A DNA stretch of 64,000 nt, from positions 2,914,001 through 2,978,000 of the forward strand of contig NZ_CP116942.1 in NCBI RefSeq assembly GCF_028532485.1. The letters are read 5' to 3'. Below the pieces are notes generated by a model, which saw only the letters and a program-made list of their open reading frames with translations, made no database searches and was not told the origin of the DNA. Shown in pieces: positions 38,326 through 47,055 of this stretch. Each line of letters begins with the position of its first letter. Position 1 is the first letter of the stretch. A program made the position numbers and the translations under genes. Origin of the DNA: Iamia majanohamensis (GTDB lineage Bacteria > Actinomycetota > Acidimicrobiia > Acidimicrobiales > Iamiaceae).

Positions 38326-39627
38326 GTGGCGGCTGAGCGCTACGTCCTGCTCGGGCTGGGCACGGCCCGCTCGCCCTGGTTCACCGAGGTGGCCCGGTGG
38401 GCCACGGTCGGCTCGATCCCGGCCGACTTCGTGAAGTGCATCTCGGCCGAGGAGCTGCGCGTCCGCCTGGGCAGCGGGCGCCCGTTCTCGGCCCTGCTGG
38501 TCGACGCCGCCACCGACGCCGTCGACCGCGACCTGCTCGACGCGGCCGCCCGCCAGCAGGTCGCCGTCCTCGTGGTCGACAGCCCGGGGGGCCGGGGCTG
38601 GGTCGAGCTCGGCGCCGCCGCCGTCCTGCCCCCGGACCTGCGGCGGGAGCAGCTGCTCGACGCCTTGGCCGAGCACAGCCGGATGATCGGCGCGGCCACC
38701 GACCTGCCCCTCGACCCCACCGAGGCCCCGTCCGGGCCCGCCCCCGCCGCCACCGGCACCCTGGTGGCGGTGACCGGGGGCGGGGGCCAGGGCGCCTCCA
38801 CCGTCGCCATGGCCGTGGCCCAGGGCCTGGCCGACCGCGAGGGCGGCGACGTGGTCCTGGCCGACCTCTGCCTCGACGCCGACATGGCCATGCTCCACGA
38901 CGCCCGCGACGTCGTGCCCGGCCTCCAGGAGCTGGTCGACGCCCACCGTCGGGCCCGGCCCGGGCCCGACGAGGTCCGCAGCCTGACCTTCGACGTGGTC
39001 AACCGGGGCTACCACCTGCTGCTCGGGCTGCGCCGCCACCGGGACTGGGCCGTGCTCAAGCCCCGCACCTTCGAGGCCGCCCTCGACGGCCTGCGGTCGA
39101 CCTTCGGCACCGTCGTCGCCGACGTCGACCCCGACGTCGAGGGCGAGGCCCAGTGCGGGTCGGTCGAGGTCGAGGAGCGCAACGTCATGGCCCGCACCGT
39201 GACGACGCGCGCCGACGCGGTGGTCGTCGTGGGCTCGCCCGGGGTGAAGGGCCTCCACGGCCTGGTCCGGACCGTCAACGCCCTCCGCGAGCACGGCGTG
39301 GCCCCGGAGCGCATGCTCGCCGTGGTCGACCGCTCGGCCCGCACGGCGAAGGGCCGGGCCGAGCTGACCCGCACCTTCGCCGACCTCAGCGGGGCCCGCA
39401 TGGACGGCGTCGGCGTCGTCGGCCCGGTGCACGTGCCCGAGCGCCGGGGCCTCGACGAGGTGCTGCGCGACGGGGCCCGCCTCCCCGCCTCGGTGACCGA
39501 CCCGCTCGTCGGCGCCCTGGCCGGCCTCCTGGAGCGGGCCACCACACCGGTCGCCGCCGACGCCGCGCCCGTGCCGGTCACGCCCGGGTCGCTCGGCTCC
39601 TGGGCCGAGGAGGAGGTGGCCGGGTGA
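38326..39627 (+). CDS. tadZ: TadZ/CpaE-like localisation ATPase with degenerate P-loop
   Basis: 433-aa two-domain protein. An N-terminal receiver-like domain (about residues 5-125) is followed by a MinD/ParA-type fold. The P-loop reads VTGGGGQGAST near residue 148, so the signature lysine and the GK of the deviant Walker motif are replaced. DADMAMLHD and ADVDPD fit the switch regions. TadZ proteins position the pilus machine at a pole. The altered P-loop suggests weak or absent ATP hydrolysis, which also occurs in some studied TadZ/CpaE proteins. It is co-transcribed with cpaB and overlaps tadA. Confidence 0.85.
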   Translation: MAAERYVLLGLGTARSPWFTEVARWATVGSIPADFVKCISAEELRVRLGSGRPFSALLVDAATDAVDRDLLDAAARQQVAVLVVDSPGGRGWVELGAAAVLPPDLRREQLLDALAEHSRMIGAATDLPLDPTEAPSGPAPAATGTLVAVTGGGGQGASTVAMAVAQGLADREGGDVVLADLCLDADMAMLHDARDVVPGLQELVDAHRRARPGPDEVRSLTFDVVNRGYHLLLGLRRHRDWAVLKPRTFEAALDGLRSTFGTVVADVDPDVEGEAQCGSVEVEERNVMARTVTTRADAVVVVGSPGVKGLHGLVRTVNALREHGVAPERMLAVVDRSARTAKGRAELTRTFADLSGARMDGVGVVGPVHVPERRGLDEVLRDGARLPASVTDPLVGALAGLLERATTPVAADAAPVPVTPGSLGSWAEEEVAG

Positions 39628-40946
39628 GCGGGGCCCCGATGACCGACGTGTCCCCGCTGGTGGAGATCGAGGGCGCGGTCCTCGACCGGGCCAAGGACGT
39701 CGCCCTCGACATGACGAGCGTCGACGGTCGGGCCCGGATGCGCGGCCTGATCGAGGCCGAGGTGGCCCAGTGGTCGGCCGACCACAAGCGGGGCCTGCGG
39801 TCCTTCGACCTGGCGGACCCGGCCACGGTGGTCTCCCGGGCCTACCGGAACCTGTGCGGCTACGGGCCCCTCGCCCCCCTGCTCGACGACGACGACGTGT
39901 GGGAGGTGATGATCAACGCCCCGGACGAGATCTTCGTCAAGCGCCACCAGGGGCCGTCGGGCTACCACGACGAGGTCTTCCACGACGACGCCCACGTGGT
40001 GCGCACCCTGACCAAGATCATCGACGACGCCTCGGGCGCCCACCGCAAGCTCGACGCGGCCGAGGGCCTCCAGGACGCCCAGCTCGACAACGGCAGCCGG
40101 CTCCACATCGTCCACCAGGACATCTCCCGCGGCGGCCACGTGATGGTGAACATCCGCAAGTTCACCGGCGTGGTCTTCCGCAACCTCGACCAGCTGGTGG
40201 GCCGCGACATGCTCTCCCACCAGGTCGCCGCCTTCCTCAAGGCCTGCGTGCGCTCCGGGTCGTCGATCGTCTTCGCCGGGGCCCCGGGCTCGGGCAAGAC
40301 CACCATGCTCTCGTGCTGCGCGGCCGAGCTCGACCCCCGCCTGCGGGTGGTCACCGCCGAGGAGGTCTTCGAGGTCGACATCCCGCTGCCCAACGTGGCC
40401 TCCATGCAGACCCGGGCGGCCCGACCCGAGCGCCCCGCCGTCGACCTGCGCCGGCTCGTCTCGGGCTTCCTGCGCATGGCCCCCGACGTCGCCATCGTGG
40501 GCGAGGTGCGCGACCGGGAGGCGCTCCCCCTCCTGCTCACGCTGTCGTCGGGGGTGAAGGGCTTCACCACCATCCACGCCGGCTCGGCCCGCCAGGCCCT
40601 GTCCCGGCTGCGCTTCATCTGCCAGCTCTCCGACAACGACCTGCCCATCACCGCGCTCAACAGCCTCGTCACCGAGGCCATCCACGTGGTGGTGCACTGC
40701 GCCCGCACCCCCCAGGGGCCCGAGGTCACCGAGGTGGTCACCGTCGAGGACCTCACCGCCAGCCCCGACGGCACCGCCTTCACCACCACCCCGCTGTTCA
40801 CCCGCGACGGGGTCGGCGCCCCCCTCACCTGGACCGGCCAGCTCCCCCAGCGCCTCGAGCGCCCCCTCCGCGACGCCGGCTTCGACCTCCGCGCCCTGCT
40901 CGACGGGTCCCCCGGCCGGGCCGGCACCGAGGAGGCACTCCGGTGA
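39624..40946 (+). CDS. tadA: Tad pilus assembly ATPase TadA (CpaF)
   Basis: 440-aa type II/IV secretion ATPase. A helical N-domain (about residues 20-110) precedes the CpaF core. Walker A is GAPGSGKTT near residue 218, the Asp/Glu boxes follow, and a GFLRMAPDVAIVGEVRDRE segment holds Walker B. His-box FTTIHAGSARQALSRLRF is intact. It forms the hexamer that powers both extension and retraction of Tad pili. GTG 39624 overlaps the tadZ stop (GTGA) and has GGAGG upstream; an internal ATG at 39639 is less likely. Confidence 0.95.
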   Translation: MSGAPMTDVSPLVEIEGAVLDRAKDVALDMTSVDGRARMRGLIEAEVAQWSADHKRGLRSFDLADPATVVSRAYRNLCGYGPLAPLLDDDDVWEVMINAPDEIFVKRHQGPSGYHDEVFHDDAHVVRTLTKIIDDASGAHRKLDAAEGLQDAQLDNGSRLHIVHQDISRGGHVMVNIRKFTGVVFRNLDQLVGRDMLSHQVAAFLKACVRSGSSIVFAGAPGSGKTTMLSCCAAELDPRLRVVTAEEVFEVDIPLPNVASMQTRAARPERPAVDLRRLVSGFLRMAPDVAIVGEVRDREALPLLLTLSSGVKGFTTIHAGSARQALSRLRFICQLSDNDLPITALNSLVTEAIHVVVHCARTPQGPEVTEVVTVEDLTASPDGTAFTTTPLFTRDGVGAPLTWTGQLPQRLERPLRDAGFDLRALLDGSPGRAGTEEALR

Positions 40947-41839
40947 CGGGGCTCGCCGCGCTCCTCCTCGCCCTGGCCGGCGCCTACGGGGTGCACCTGC
41001 TGTACACGGCTCTGGCCATGCAGTGGCGGGGCCTGGGCCCGGGGCCGCGCACCGAGAAGGACCCCGACCGCACCCGACGGGGCCCGCAGGACTGGCTGGT
41101 CCAGGCCGGCCTCGACGACGTCAGCCCGGCCGAGTTCGCGGCCGTGGTCGGCGTGCTGGTCGTGCTGGGGATGGCCGCCGGGTTCACCATCTTCGGCGCC
41201 GCGCTGCCGGCCCTGGCCCTGGGGCTGTTCGCCGGCTCCTTCCCGGTGGCCACCTACCGGAACCGGCGCCGCACCCGGCGGGCCGTGGCCCAGGAGGCCT
41301 GGCCCCGGATGATCGAGGAGATCCGCATCCTCACCGGCTCCCTGGGCCGCTCGGTGCCCCAGGCCCTCTTCGAGGTGGGGGCACGGGGTCCCGAGGAGAT
41401 GCGCCCCGCGTTCGCCGCCGCCCACCGCGAGTGGCTCATCTCCACCGACTTCCCCCGCACCGTCAAGGTCCTCAAGGACCGCCTGGCCGACCCCACCGCG
41501 GACGCCACCTGCGAGACGCTGCTGGTGGCCCACGAGATCGGCGGGTCCGACCTCGACCGCCGCCTGCGCGACCTGATCGAGGACCGCATCCAGGACGTCC
41601 AGGGACGCAAGGACGCCCGCTCCAAGCAGGCGGGCGTGCGCTTCGCCCGCAAGTTCGTGCTCATCGTGCCCCTCGGCATGGCCGCCGCCGGCGTGTCGGT
41701 GGGCGAGGGCAAGGAGGCCTACCAGGAGCCCGCCGGACAGCTCGCCGTCCTCATCGCCATCGCCCTGGTGGTGCTGTGCTGGCTGTGGGCCGGCTCGATC
41801 ATGCGGATCCCCGAGGAGGAGAGGGTGTTCGAGCGATGA
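40943..41839 (+). CDS. tadB: Tad pilus inner-membrane platform protein TadB
   Basis: 298-aa GspF/T2SSF-domain protein. There are hydrophobic segments at the N-terminus (LAALLLALAGAYGVHLLYTAL), near residues 68-105 and at the end. The cytoplasmic T2SSF domain (EAWPRMIEEIRILTGSLGRSVPQAL through FARKFVLIVPLG) contacts TadA. GTG 40943 overlaps the tadA stop, with GAGGAGG just upstream. It pairs with tadC to form the assembly platform. Confidence 0.92.
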   Translation: MTGLAALLLALAGAYGVHLLYTALAMQWRGLGPGPRTEKDPDRTRRGPQDWLVQAGLDDVSPAEFAAVVGVLVVLGMAAGFTIFGAALPALALGLFAGSFPVATYRNRRRTRRAVAQEAWPRMIEEIRILTGSLGRSVPQALFEVGARGPEEMRPAFAAAHREWLISTDFPRTVKVLKDRLADPTADATCETLLVAHEIGGSDLDRRLRDLIEDRIQDVQGRKDARSKQAGVRFARKFVLIVPLGMAAAGVSVGEGKEAYQEPAGQLAVLIAIALVVLCWLWAGSIMRIPEEERVFER

Positions 41840-42747
41840 GGCTCCTCGTCCTCTCCGGGCTCGCCCTCTGGGTCGGCGCCACCCTGCTGCTGTCGACCAC
41901 CCGGTGGTTCTCCCGCCGGCCCCTCACCGAGCGCCTCCGCCCCTACACGCCCGGGGGCATGGCCCCGGCGAACCGCGCGGGCCTGCTGTCGCTGGAGAGC
42001 TTCCGCGACGTCGTCGCCCCCCTCTCCCAGCGGGTCGGCGAGCAGGTCGCCCGGCTCTTCGGCGTGAGCGAGGACCTCTCGGTGCGCCTGGCCCGCATCC
42101 ACTCCCCGCTCGACGTGGCCGCCTTCCGGGTCCGCCAGCTGGGCTGGGTCGTGGCCGCCTTCGGCCTCGGCGGGCTGGCCGCCCTCGGGCTCGGGCTGCC
42201 GCCGGCCATCGGCGTCCTCGCCGTCATCGGCGCCCCGCTGCTGACCTTCCTCGTCCTCGAGCAGCAGCTCTCCAGCGCCTCGAACCGATGGAAGCGCCGC
42301 CTGTTCCTGGAGCTGCCGACCGTCAGCGAGCAGATCGGGCTCCTGCTCTCGGCCGGCTACTCCCTCTCCGGTGCGCTCAACCGGGTGGCGGGTCGCAGCC
42401 AGGGGGCCTGCGGCCAGGACCTGCGCCGGGCCATTGGCCGCGTGCGCCAGGGGCTCTCGGAGACGGCCGCCCTGCGCGAGTGGGCCGACCTGGCCGACGT
42501 CGAGGGGGTCGAGCGGCTGGTGCACGTCCTGGCCCTCAACCGGGAGGCCAGCGACCTCGGGCGGCTCATCTCCGAGGAGGCCCGCTCCATCCGCCGCGAC
42601 GTCCAGCGGGAGCTGGTCGAGACCATCGAGCGCCGGGCCCAGCAGGTGTGGATCCCGGTGACGGTGGCAACACTGCTCCCAGGCGTCATCTTCCTCTCCG
42701 TGCCCTTCATCCAGGCGCTCTCGCTCTTCTCTGGCTCCGGCCAGTGA
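41836..42747 (+). CDS. tadC: Tad pilus inner-membrane platform protein TadC
   Basis: 303-aa second T2SSF-domain platform protein. One helix lies at the N-terminus, two around residues 95-140, and one at the C-terminus (VTVATLLPGVIFLSVPFIQAL). The T2SSF core has RRLFLELPTVSEQIGLLLSAGYSLSGAL. ATG 41836 overlaps the tadB stop (ATGA). The C-terminal helix is followed by a short FSGSGQ tail. Confidence 0.92.
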   Translation: MRLLVLSGLALWVGATLLLSTTRWFSRRPLTERLRPYTPGGMAPANRAGLLSLESFRDVVAPLSQRVGEQVARLFGVSEDLSVRLARIHSPLDVAAFRVRQLGWVVAAFGLGGLAALGLGLPPAIGVLAVIGAPLLTFLVLEQQLSSASNRWKRRLFLELPTVSEQIGLLLSAGYSLSGALNRVAGRSQGACGQDLRRAIGRVRQGLSETAALREWADLADVEGVERLVHVLALNREASDLGRLISEEARSIRRDVQRELVETIERRAQQVWIPVTVATLLPGVIFLSVPFIQALSLFSGSGQ

Positions 42748-42774
42748 CCGTCCCCCACCACCGGAGGCACCCCG

Positions 42775-43017
42775 ATGCACCCCACCCGCCGCACCCTCGA
42801 CCACGGCAGCCTGGCCGCCTACGCCTGGGTCCGCTCCTCGGTCGTCCACGCCCAGCACCGGCTCACCAGCGACGAGCGGGGCGAGGGCGTGATCTCGGCG
42901 GCCATCGTGGTGCTGATCATGGCCTTCCTCGGTGCCGCCATGTGGGTGGCGTTCAACAGCATCTTCAAGGACGCCAGCAGCAACACCAGCGAGCAGGTCG
43001 GCAAGATCGGCAGCTGA
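42775..43017 (+). CDS. flp: Flp-type major pilin candidate
   Basis: 80-aa pilin. A basic/polar N-terminal leader of about 35 residues ends in DERGEGVISAAIVVLIM, a hydrophobic stretch with Glu near its start as in type IVb pilins. Processing by a prepilin peptidase would fall around the G-E-G; no such peptidase gene lies in the window. The mature part is short (about 45 residues). GGAGG is 7 nt before ATG 42775. It sits between tadC and the TadE-like genes, as is usual for Tad loci. Confidence 0.85.
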   Translation: MHPTRRTLDHGSLAAYAWVRSSVVHAQHRLTSDERGEGVISAAIVVLIMAFLGAAMWVAFNSIFKDASSNTSEQVGKIGS

Positions 43018-43052
43018 CGGCGACCAGGGGCCCCCGGGCCGCCTCCCCCGCC

Positions 43053-43508
43053 GTGCCCCGCCGCTCCCCCTCCCACCGCGGCCCCGGGCCACGGTCCCGC
43101 CCCGCCGTCGGGGAGCGGGGCCAGAGCCTGGTCAGCTCGGTCGCCGCCGTGGCGGTGTTCCTCGCCTTCCTCTTCTTCGCCGTCCACCTGGTCATCAGCC
43201 TCTACGCCACCTCCACCGTCACCGGCCAGGCCTACGACGCGGCCCGCCGGGTGGCTGCCTCCGACATCGACCACGACGACCCCGGGGCCGTGGCCGCCGC
43301 CCAGCGCCGGGCCGAGGCCGACCTGCGGGGCTCGCTCGGCGGCTACGCCGACCGGGTCGAGTCCCTCGACTGGTCGGGGTCCACCGGGGACGTCGTCAGC
43401 CTCCGGGTGCAGGCCCAGAACCCCAGCTTCCTCGTGTTCGCCACCGCCCCGCTGGGCGTCGAGGACATCGACCGCACCGTCGAGGTGCGGGTGGAGAGGG
43501 TCCGGTGA
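43053..43508 (+). CDS. TadE-like minor pseudopilin 1
   Basis: About 151 aa. An Arg/Pro-rich N-tail is followed by GERGQSLVSSVAAVAVFLAFLFFAVHLVISLYA, the type IVb prepilin hydrophobic helix, and an extracellular domain of ~95 residues. TadE-like proteins are minor pilins. The start is uncertain: GTG 43053 lacks a ribosome-binding site, while a CTG at 43014 would overlap the flp stop as CTGA, the same layout as the GTGA/ATGA couplings upstream. The stop overlaps the next gene. Confidence 0.8.
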   Translation: MPRRSPSHRGPGPRSRPAVGERGQSLVSSVAAVAVFLAFLFFAVHLVISLYATSTVTGQAYDAARRVAASDIDHDDPGAVAAAQRRAEADLRGSLGGYADRVESLDWSGSTGDVVSLRVQAQNPSFLVFATAPLGVEDIDRTVEVRVERVR

Positions 43509-44011
43509 GCCCCCTCCCACCCCGCCCGGCCCGGCCGCTCGGCCACCACCCCGGGCCCCGGCCGACGCCGCCCCGGCGGGAGCGGGCCGCGGTGGGCGGG
43601 GTCGAGGTCCTCCCCTTCGCCGTGCTCATCTTCGTGTTCGGCACCCTGCTGCTGGTCAACGCCTGGGGCGTCATCGACGCCAAGTTCGCCGTCACCTCCG
43701 CCTCCCGGGAGGCGACCCGCACCCTGGCCGAGAGCAGCGACGCCGGCCCGGGCGACGCCGCCGCCCGGCGGGCGGCCGAGGACGCCATCGCCGCCTACGG
43801 CCGCGACCCGGGCCGCCTCGAGCTCTCCGGGCCGACCGGGTCGCTCGTCCGGTGCGGGACGGTGAGCTACACCGCGACCTACCCCGTGCCCGCCATCCGG
43901 ATCCCGGTGATCGGCGGCTTCGGGCGGGCCTTCGACGTCACCTCCACCCACTCCTCGCGCGTCGACGCCCTGCGCTCGGGCCTCCCCGGGGAGGCGACCT
44001 GCGGTGGCTAG
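43505..44011 (+). CDS. TadE-like minor pseudopilin 2
   Basis: 168 aa. A Pro/Arg-rich tail of about 32 residues is followed by VGGVEVLPFAVLIFVFGTLLLVNAWGVIDAKFAV, a pilin-like helix starting with Glu, and an extracellular domain with Cys residues (LVRCGTVSYT, EATCGG) that may form a disulphide. GTG 43505 overlaps the previous stop (GTGA), and its end overlaps the next GTG by 8 nt, showing tight translational coupling. Confidence 0.78.
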   Translation: MSPLPPRPARPLGHHPGPRPTPPRRERAAVGGVEVLPFAVLIFVFGTLLLVNAWGVIDAKFAVTSASREATRTLAESSDAGPGDAAARRAAEDAIAAYGRDPGRLELSGPTGSLVRCGTVSYTATYPVPAIRIPVIGGFGRAFDVTSTHSSRVDALRSGLPGEATCGG

Positions 44012-44444
44012 GCCGTCCCGCCCCCCGGGCCCCGAGGCCCCGTGCCAGCGCGGGTCGTCGCTGGTGCTGATGCCGGCCGCGGTGCTGGTCTTCGTGATCC
44101 TCGGGGCCTTCGCGGTGGACTTCGCCGCCATCCAGCTGGGCCAGCGGGAGATGGTGGCCGACGCCCAGGCCGCGGCCAACGACGCGGCCGCCGCCGGCTA
44201 CGACAGCGCCGCCTTCTACGAGGGCGGCGAGATCACCTTCGACCCCGCCGCCGCCAGCCGGGCCGCCGCCCTCTCCCTGTCGGCCAACGGGCCCGAGTAC
44301 CGGCTCCGCTCGGTCGGCGTCGAGGACGGCGCCATCGTCGTGGTGGTGGAGGGCACGGTCGAGACGGTCTTCTCCAAGGCCGTGCCGGGCGGGCCTGACC
44401 GGGTCGACATCGAGGCCCGGGCCAGCTCCGACCTGGACCAGTGA
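44004..44444 (+). CDS. TadG-like pilus-assembly protein (short)
   Basis: 146 aa. A short basic start leads to RGSSLVLMPAAVLVFVILGAFAVDFAAIQLGQREMVADAQAAANDAAAAGYD, the hallmark of TadG/Flp-assembly N-termini, then a small domain. Full TadG proteins carry a large C-terminal vWA domain; this one stops at 146 residues, so it is a short pseudopilin-like variant. GTG 44004 overlaps the previous gene. It is the last gene of the contiguous Tad run. Confidence 0.78.
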   Translation: MARPSRPPGPEAPCQRGSSLVLMPAAVLVFVILGAFAVDFAAIQLGQREMVADAQAAANDAAAAGYDSAAFYEGGEITFDPAAASRAAALSLSANGPEYRLRSVGVEDGAIVVVVEGTVETVFSKAVPGGPDRVDIEARASSDLDQ

Positions 44445-44494
44445 GGCCCCGTCGCTCCCTCACATCCCCTCGTGTCATCTCATGCACGTCTGGG

Positions 44495-44500
44495 TACGGT
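44495..44500 (+). promoter_or_regulatory. -10 element of pseudokinase-LysM pair
   Basis: GGTACGGT contains TACGGT, ending 7 nt before ATG 44507. The two following genes thus have their own leaderless promoter in addition to any read-through from the Tad operon. Confidence 0.5.
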
Positions 44501-44506
44501 CGCCCC

Positions 44507-46177
44507 ATGTCCTCGCCGGCCTCGCACCGCGTCACCACCGCGGCCGACGGCACGCCCGTGCTGGTGAAGCGGTCGACCGGCCCGGAGGGGCGGGCCCGCC
44601 TCGCCGGTGAGGCGGCCGTGCTGCGCACCCTCGCCCACCCCGGACTGGTGCGGGTCGTCGACCTGCGCGACGACGCCGACGGGGCCGAGCTGCACCTGGC
44701 GTGGGTCGGCCCCCACTCCCTCGCCACGGTCACCTCCGTGCCGGTCGCCGACGCGGCGCGCCTCGTGGCCCGGGTGGCCGACGTGGTCGACGACCTCCAC
44801 CGCGCCGGCGTGGTGCACGGGCGGCTGACCCCGGACCACGTCCTGCTGGGGGCCGACGGCGCCCCGGTCCTCACCGGCCTGGCCGAGGCGGGCGGGACCG
44901 CGACGAGCGCGCCCGCGGTCGACGTGGCCGCCCTCGGGGCCCTGCTCACCGACCTGGTCGCGCCCAGCAGCGAGGCGCCGATCGTGCCCGAGCGGCGCCA
45001 CCCCCGCCGCGCCGACAGCGGGCTGCGGGCCGCCCTGCTCACCGTGGCCGACCTGGCCGCGTCCGACGACGCCACGAGCATCCCGTCGGCCCGCGCCCTG
45101 GCCGACCGGGTGCGGGTCACCGTCGGCGACGGCGTGCCTCGGTCCCGCCGACGCCACCGACGACGGGGGCGCACCGGGGCGTCGCGAGCGGCCCTGGCGC
45201 CGGGCGGGAGCGCCCGCCCCGACGACCACGACCGCCCGGAGCCTGATCGGCCGCCGTCGAGGACCGGCCCCGGCGCGCCGACGCCGGACGGGCCGTCCGA
45301 CCCGTCGCACCGCCCGCCGGCGGAGGCACCCACCGCAGGCCCGCCGCGACCGGAGCCGCTCGGCGTGGCCCCGCCCCCGGGTGTCGGCCCGGCCTCGGCC
45401 CCGGCGGGCGACCCGGCGGGTGTCAGCCGTCCTCCGGCCGCGCGCGCGCCGGCTCCGGCCCTCCCTCCGGGCCCGGCCCGGCCGGCCAGCCCCTCCCGGC
45501 ACCGCACGCCGCCGCGGGCCGGCCGGTGCCGCCGCCCCGCGGTCGCCCTCCGTCGCCGGTGGGACGAGGTGCCCCCCGGCCGGCGGGTCGCCGCGGTCGG
45601 CCTCGCCGCCGCGGTGGCCACCACGCTCCTGGCCGTCGGCCTCGTCCGCGGCCCCGACAGCGGCACCGACGACGTCCGCACGGTGCCGTCGACCACCCTG
45701 CCCCCGAGCCGGGCCACGTCGCCGCCGGCGACCCGCCCCGGCACCGTGCCCCCCACCACCGGTGCGCCCACGCCGCGCCCCGAGCCGGCCCCCGACCCGA
45801 GCTGCCCCCCGGTGGCCGCCGCAGGGGCCGCCGACGTCGACGGCGACGGCTGCCCCGACGCGGTGCGGGTCGAGGCCGAGCGGGTCACCGCGGCCGGCAC
45901 CACGTGGGTGGTCGGCCGCCCGGGCGACGCCGTGGCCGTGGCCGACTGGGACTGCGACGGCACGGCCACGGTGGCCAGCCTGCGCCCCTCGACCGGCGAG
46001 GTCTTCGTGTTCGACCGCTGGGTGGCGCCCGGCGACGAGCTGACCGTCCCCGCCGCCACCACGGTGCCCGGCGCCCGCGACCTGGCCGCCGTCGACCCCG
46101 ACGGCGACGGGTGCGCCGAGCTCACCGCCACCCGGCCGGACGGGCCTCCGGTCGCCGTCCCCCTCGGGGGCGCCTGA
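44507..46177 (+). CDS. Transmembrane pseudokinase with extracellular Asp/Gly repeats
   Basis: 556 aa. Residues 1-210 align with a Ser/Thr kinase fold, with a possible ATP lysine in VLVK (21) and Glu 35. The catalytic loop is HGRLTPDH (104-111) in place of HRDLKPEN, and VLTGLAE (121-127) replaces DFG, so phosphotransfer is unlikely. A ~140-residue Pro-rich linker leads to one membrane helix (about 360-382). The outside part is Thr/Pro-rich, then has three repeats (DVDGDGCPD, DWDCDGTAT, DPDGDGCAE) like calcium-binding VCBS/FG-GAP loops. It follows the Tad genes and overlaps the LysM gene (TGATG). Confidence 0.72.
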   Translation: MSSPASHRVTTAADGTPVLVKRSTGPEGRARLAGEAAVLRTLAHPGLVRVVDLRDDADGAELHLAWVGPHSLATVTSVPVADAARLVARVADVVDDLHRAGVVHGRLTPDHVLLGADGAPVLTGLAEAGGTATSAPAVDVAALGALLTDLVAPSSEAPIVPERRHPRRADSGLRAALLTVADLAASDDATSIPSARALADRVRVTVGDGVPRSRRRHRRRGRTGASRAALAPGGSARPDDHDRPEPDRPPSRTGPGAPTPDGPSDPSHRPPAEAPTAGPPRPEPLGVAPPPGVGPASAPAGDPAGVSRPPAARAPAPALPPGPARPASPSRHRTPPRAGRCRRPAVALRRRWDEVPPGRRVAAVGLAAAVATTLLAVGLVRGPDSGTDDVRTVPSTTLPPSRATSPPATRPGTVPPTTGAPTPRPEPAPDPSCPPVAAAGAADVDGDGCPDAVRVEAERVTAAGTTWVVGRPGDAVAVADWDCDGTATVASLRPSTGEVFVFDRWVAPGDELTVPAATTVPGARDLAAVDPDGDGCAELTATRPDGPPVAVPLGGA

Positions 46178-47028
46178 TGGGCACCCGCAGGATGGCCACC
46201 ACCGGTCCCCGCCCGGCACCCGAGCCACCACCACCCGCCGACCCGCTCCTGCGGCGGGCGCTCATCGGCGTGGCCTGGATCGTGGCCCTGGTGGCGATCA
46301 TCCTGCTCCTCGGCCGCCTGGGCTCGGGCCAGCTGTCCACCCCGCCCCTGCTCGACCGCTCCGCCCTGCAGGACTGGCTGGCCACCCGCGACGCGGTGAC
46401 GGTCGCCTTCGCCCTCGTCCGCCTGGTGGGCCTGGTGCTGGCCTGGTACCTGCTGGTGGTCACGGCCCTCGGCCTGGCCGCGCGCATCAGCCGCATCCCC
46501 GCCCTCGTCCGCCTGGCCGACCTGGCCACCGTCCCTGCGGTGCGCAAGGTCCTCGGCGCCATCGCCGGGGTGGGCCTGACCGCGTCGGCGGCCAGCCTCA
46601 TGGCGGCCAACCTCCTGCCCGACCGGGCCCCGGCCGAGGCCGGCGCCACCGACGTGGGCTCCCGCATGGTGCTCGAGCGCGTCCCGGACGGGTCCGACGT
46701 CATCCTCCGGCGCCTCCCGGACCAGGACGGCACCTCCACCATGCGGGTGGAGGAGGCGCCGGGCCAGGAGGCGCCCGAGCAGGCCCCGACGCCCCGGGAG
46801 TGGACCGCGGCGCCCGGCGACCACCTCTGGCACATCGCCGAGGCGACCCTCACCGACGCCTGGGGCCGGGCCCCGAGCGACGCCGAGCTGGCGCCCTACT
46901 GGGAGTCGGTGGTGGAGACCAACCGACCCCGGCTCTCGGACCCCGGCAACCCCGACCTCGTCTTCCCGGGCCAGGTGTTCCGCCTGCCCGAGCCGCCCCC
47001 GGCCCCGACGCCCCCACCCGCGCCCTGA
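46177..47028 (+). CDS. Membrane protein with C-terminal LysM-like domain
   Basis: 283 aa. There are three hydrophobic segments: about residues 27-47 (LIGVAWIVALVAIILLLGRL), 75-100 (LVRLVGLVLAWYLLVVTALGLAA) and 125-145. A ~60-residue linker then leads to a LysM-type domain (about 205-272: WTAAPGDHLWHIAEATL ... PDLVFPGQVFRLP), which would bind peptidoglycan. An insertion between the LysM helices resembles the 'LysM/XkdP-like' actinobacterial form. It is translationally coupled to the pseudokinase, so the pair could anchor or gate the Tad machine at the cell wall; this is inference. Confidence 0.75.
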   Translation: MGTRRMATTGPRPAPEPPPPADPLLRRALIGVAWIVALVAIILLLGRLGSGQLSTPPLLDRSALQDWLATRDAVTVAFALVRLVGLVLAWYLLVVTALGLAARISRIPALVRLADLATVPAVRKVLGAIAGVGLTASAASLMAANLLPDRAPAEAGATDVGSRMVLERVPDGSDVILRRLPDQDGTSTMRVEEAPGQEAPEQAPTPREWTAAPGDHLWHIAEATLTDAWGRAPSDAELAPYWESVVETNRPRLSDPGNPDLVFPGQVFRLPEPPPAPTPPPAP

Positions 47029-47055
47029 CCGCCGCCACCGCGGTCCGGCGACGGG

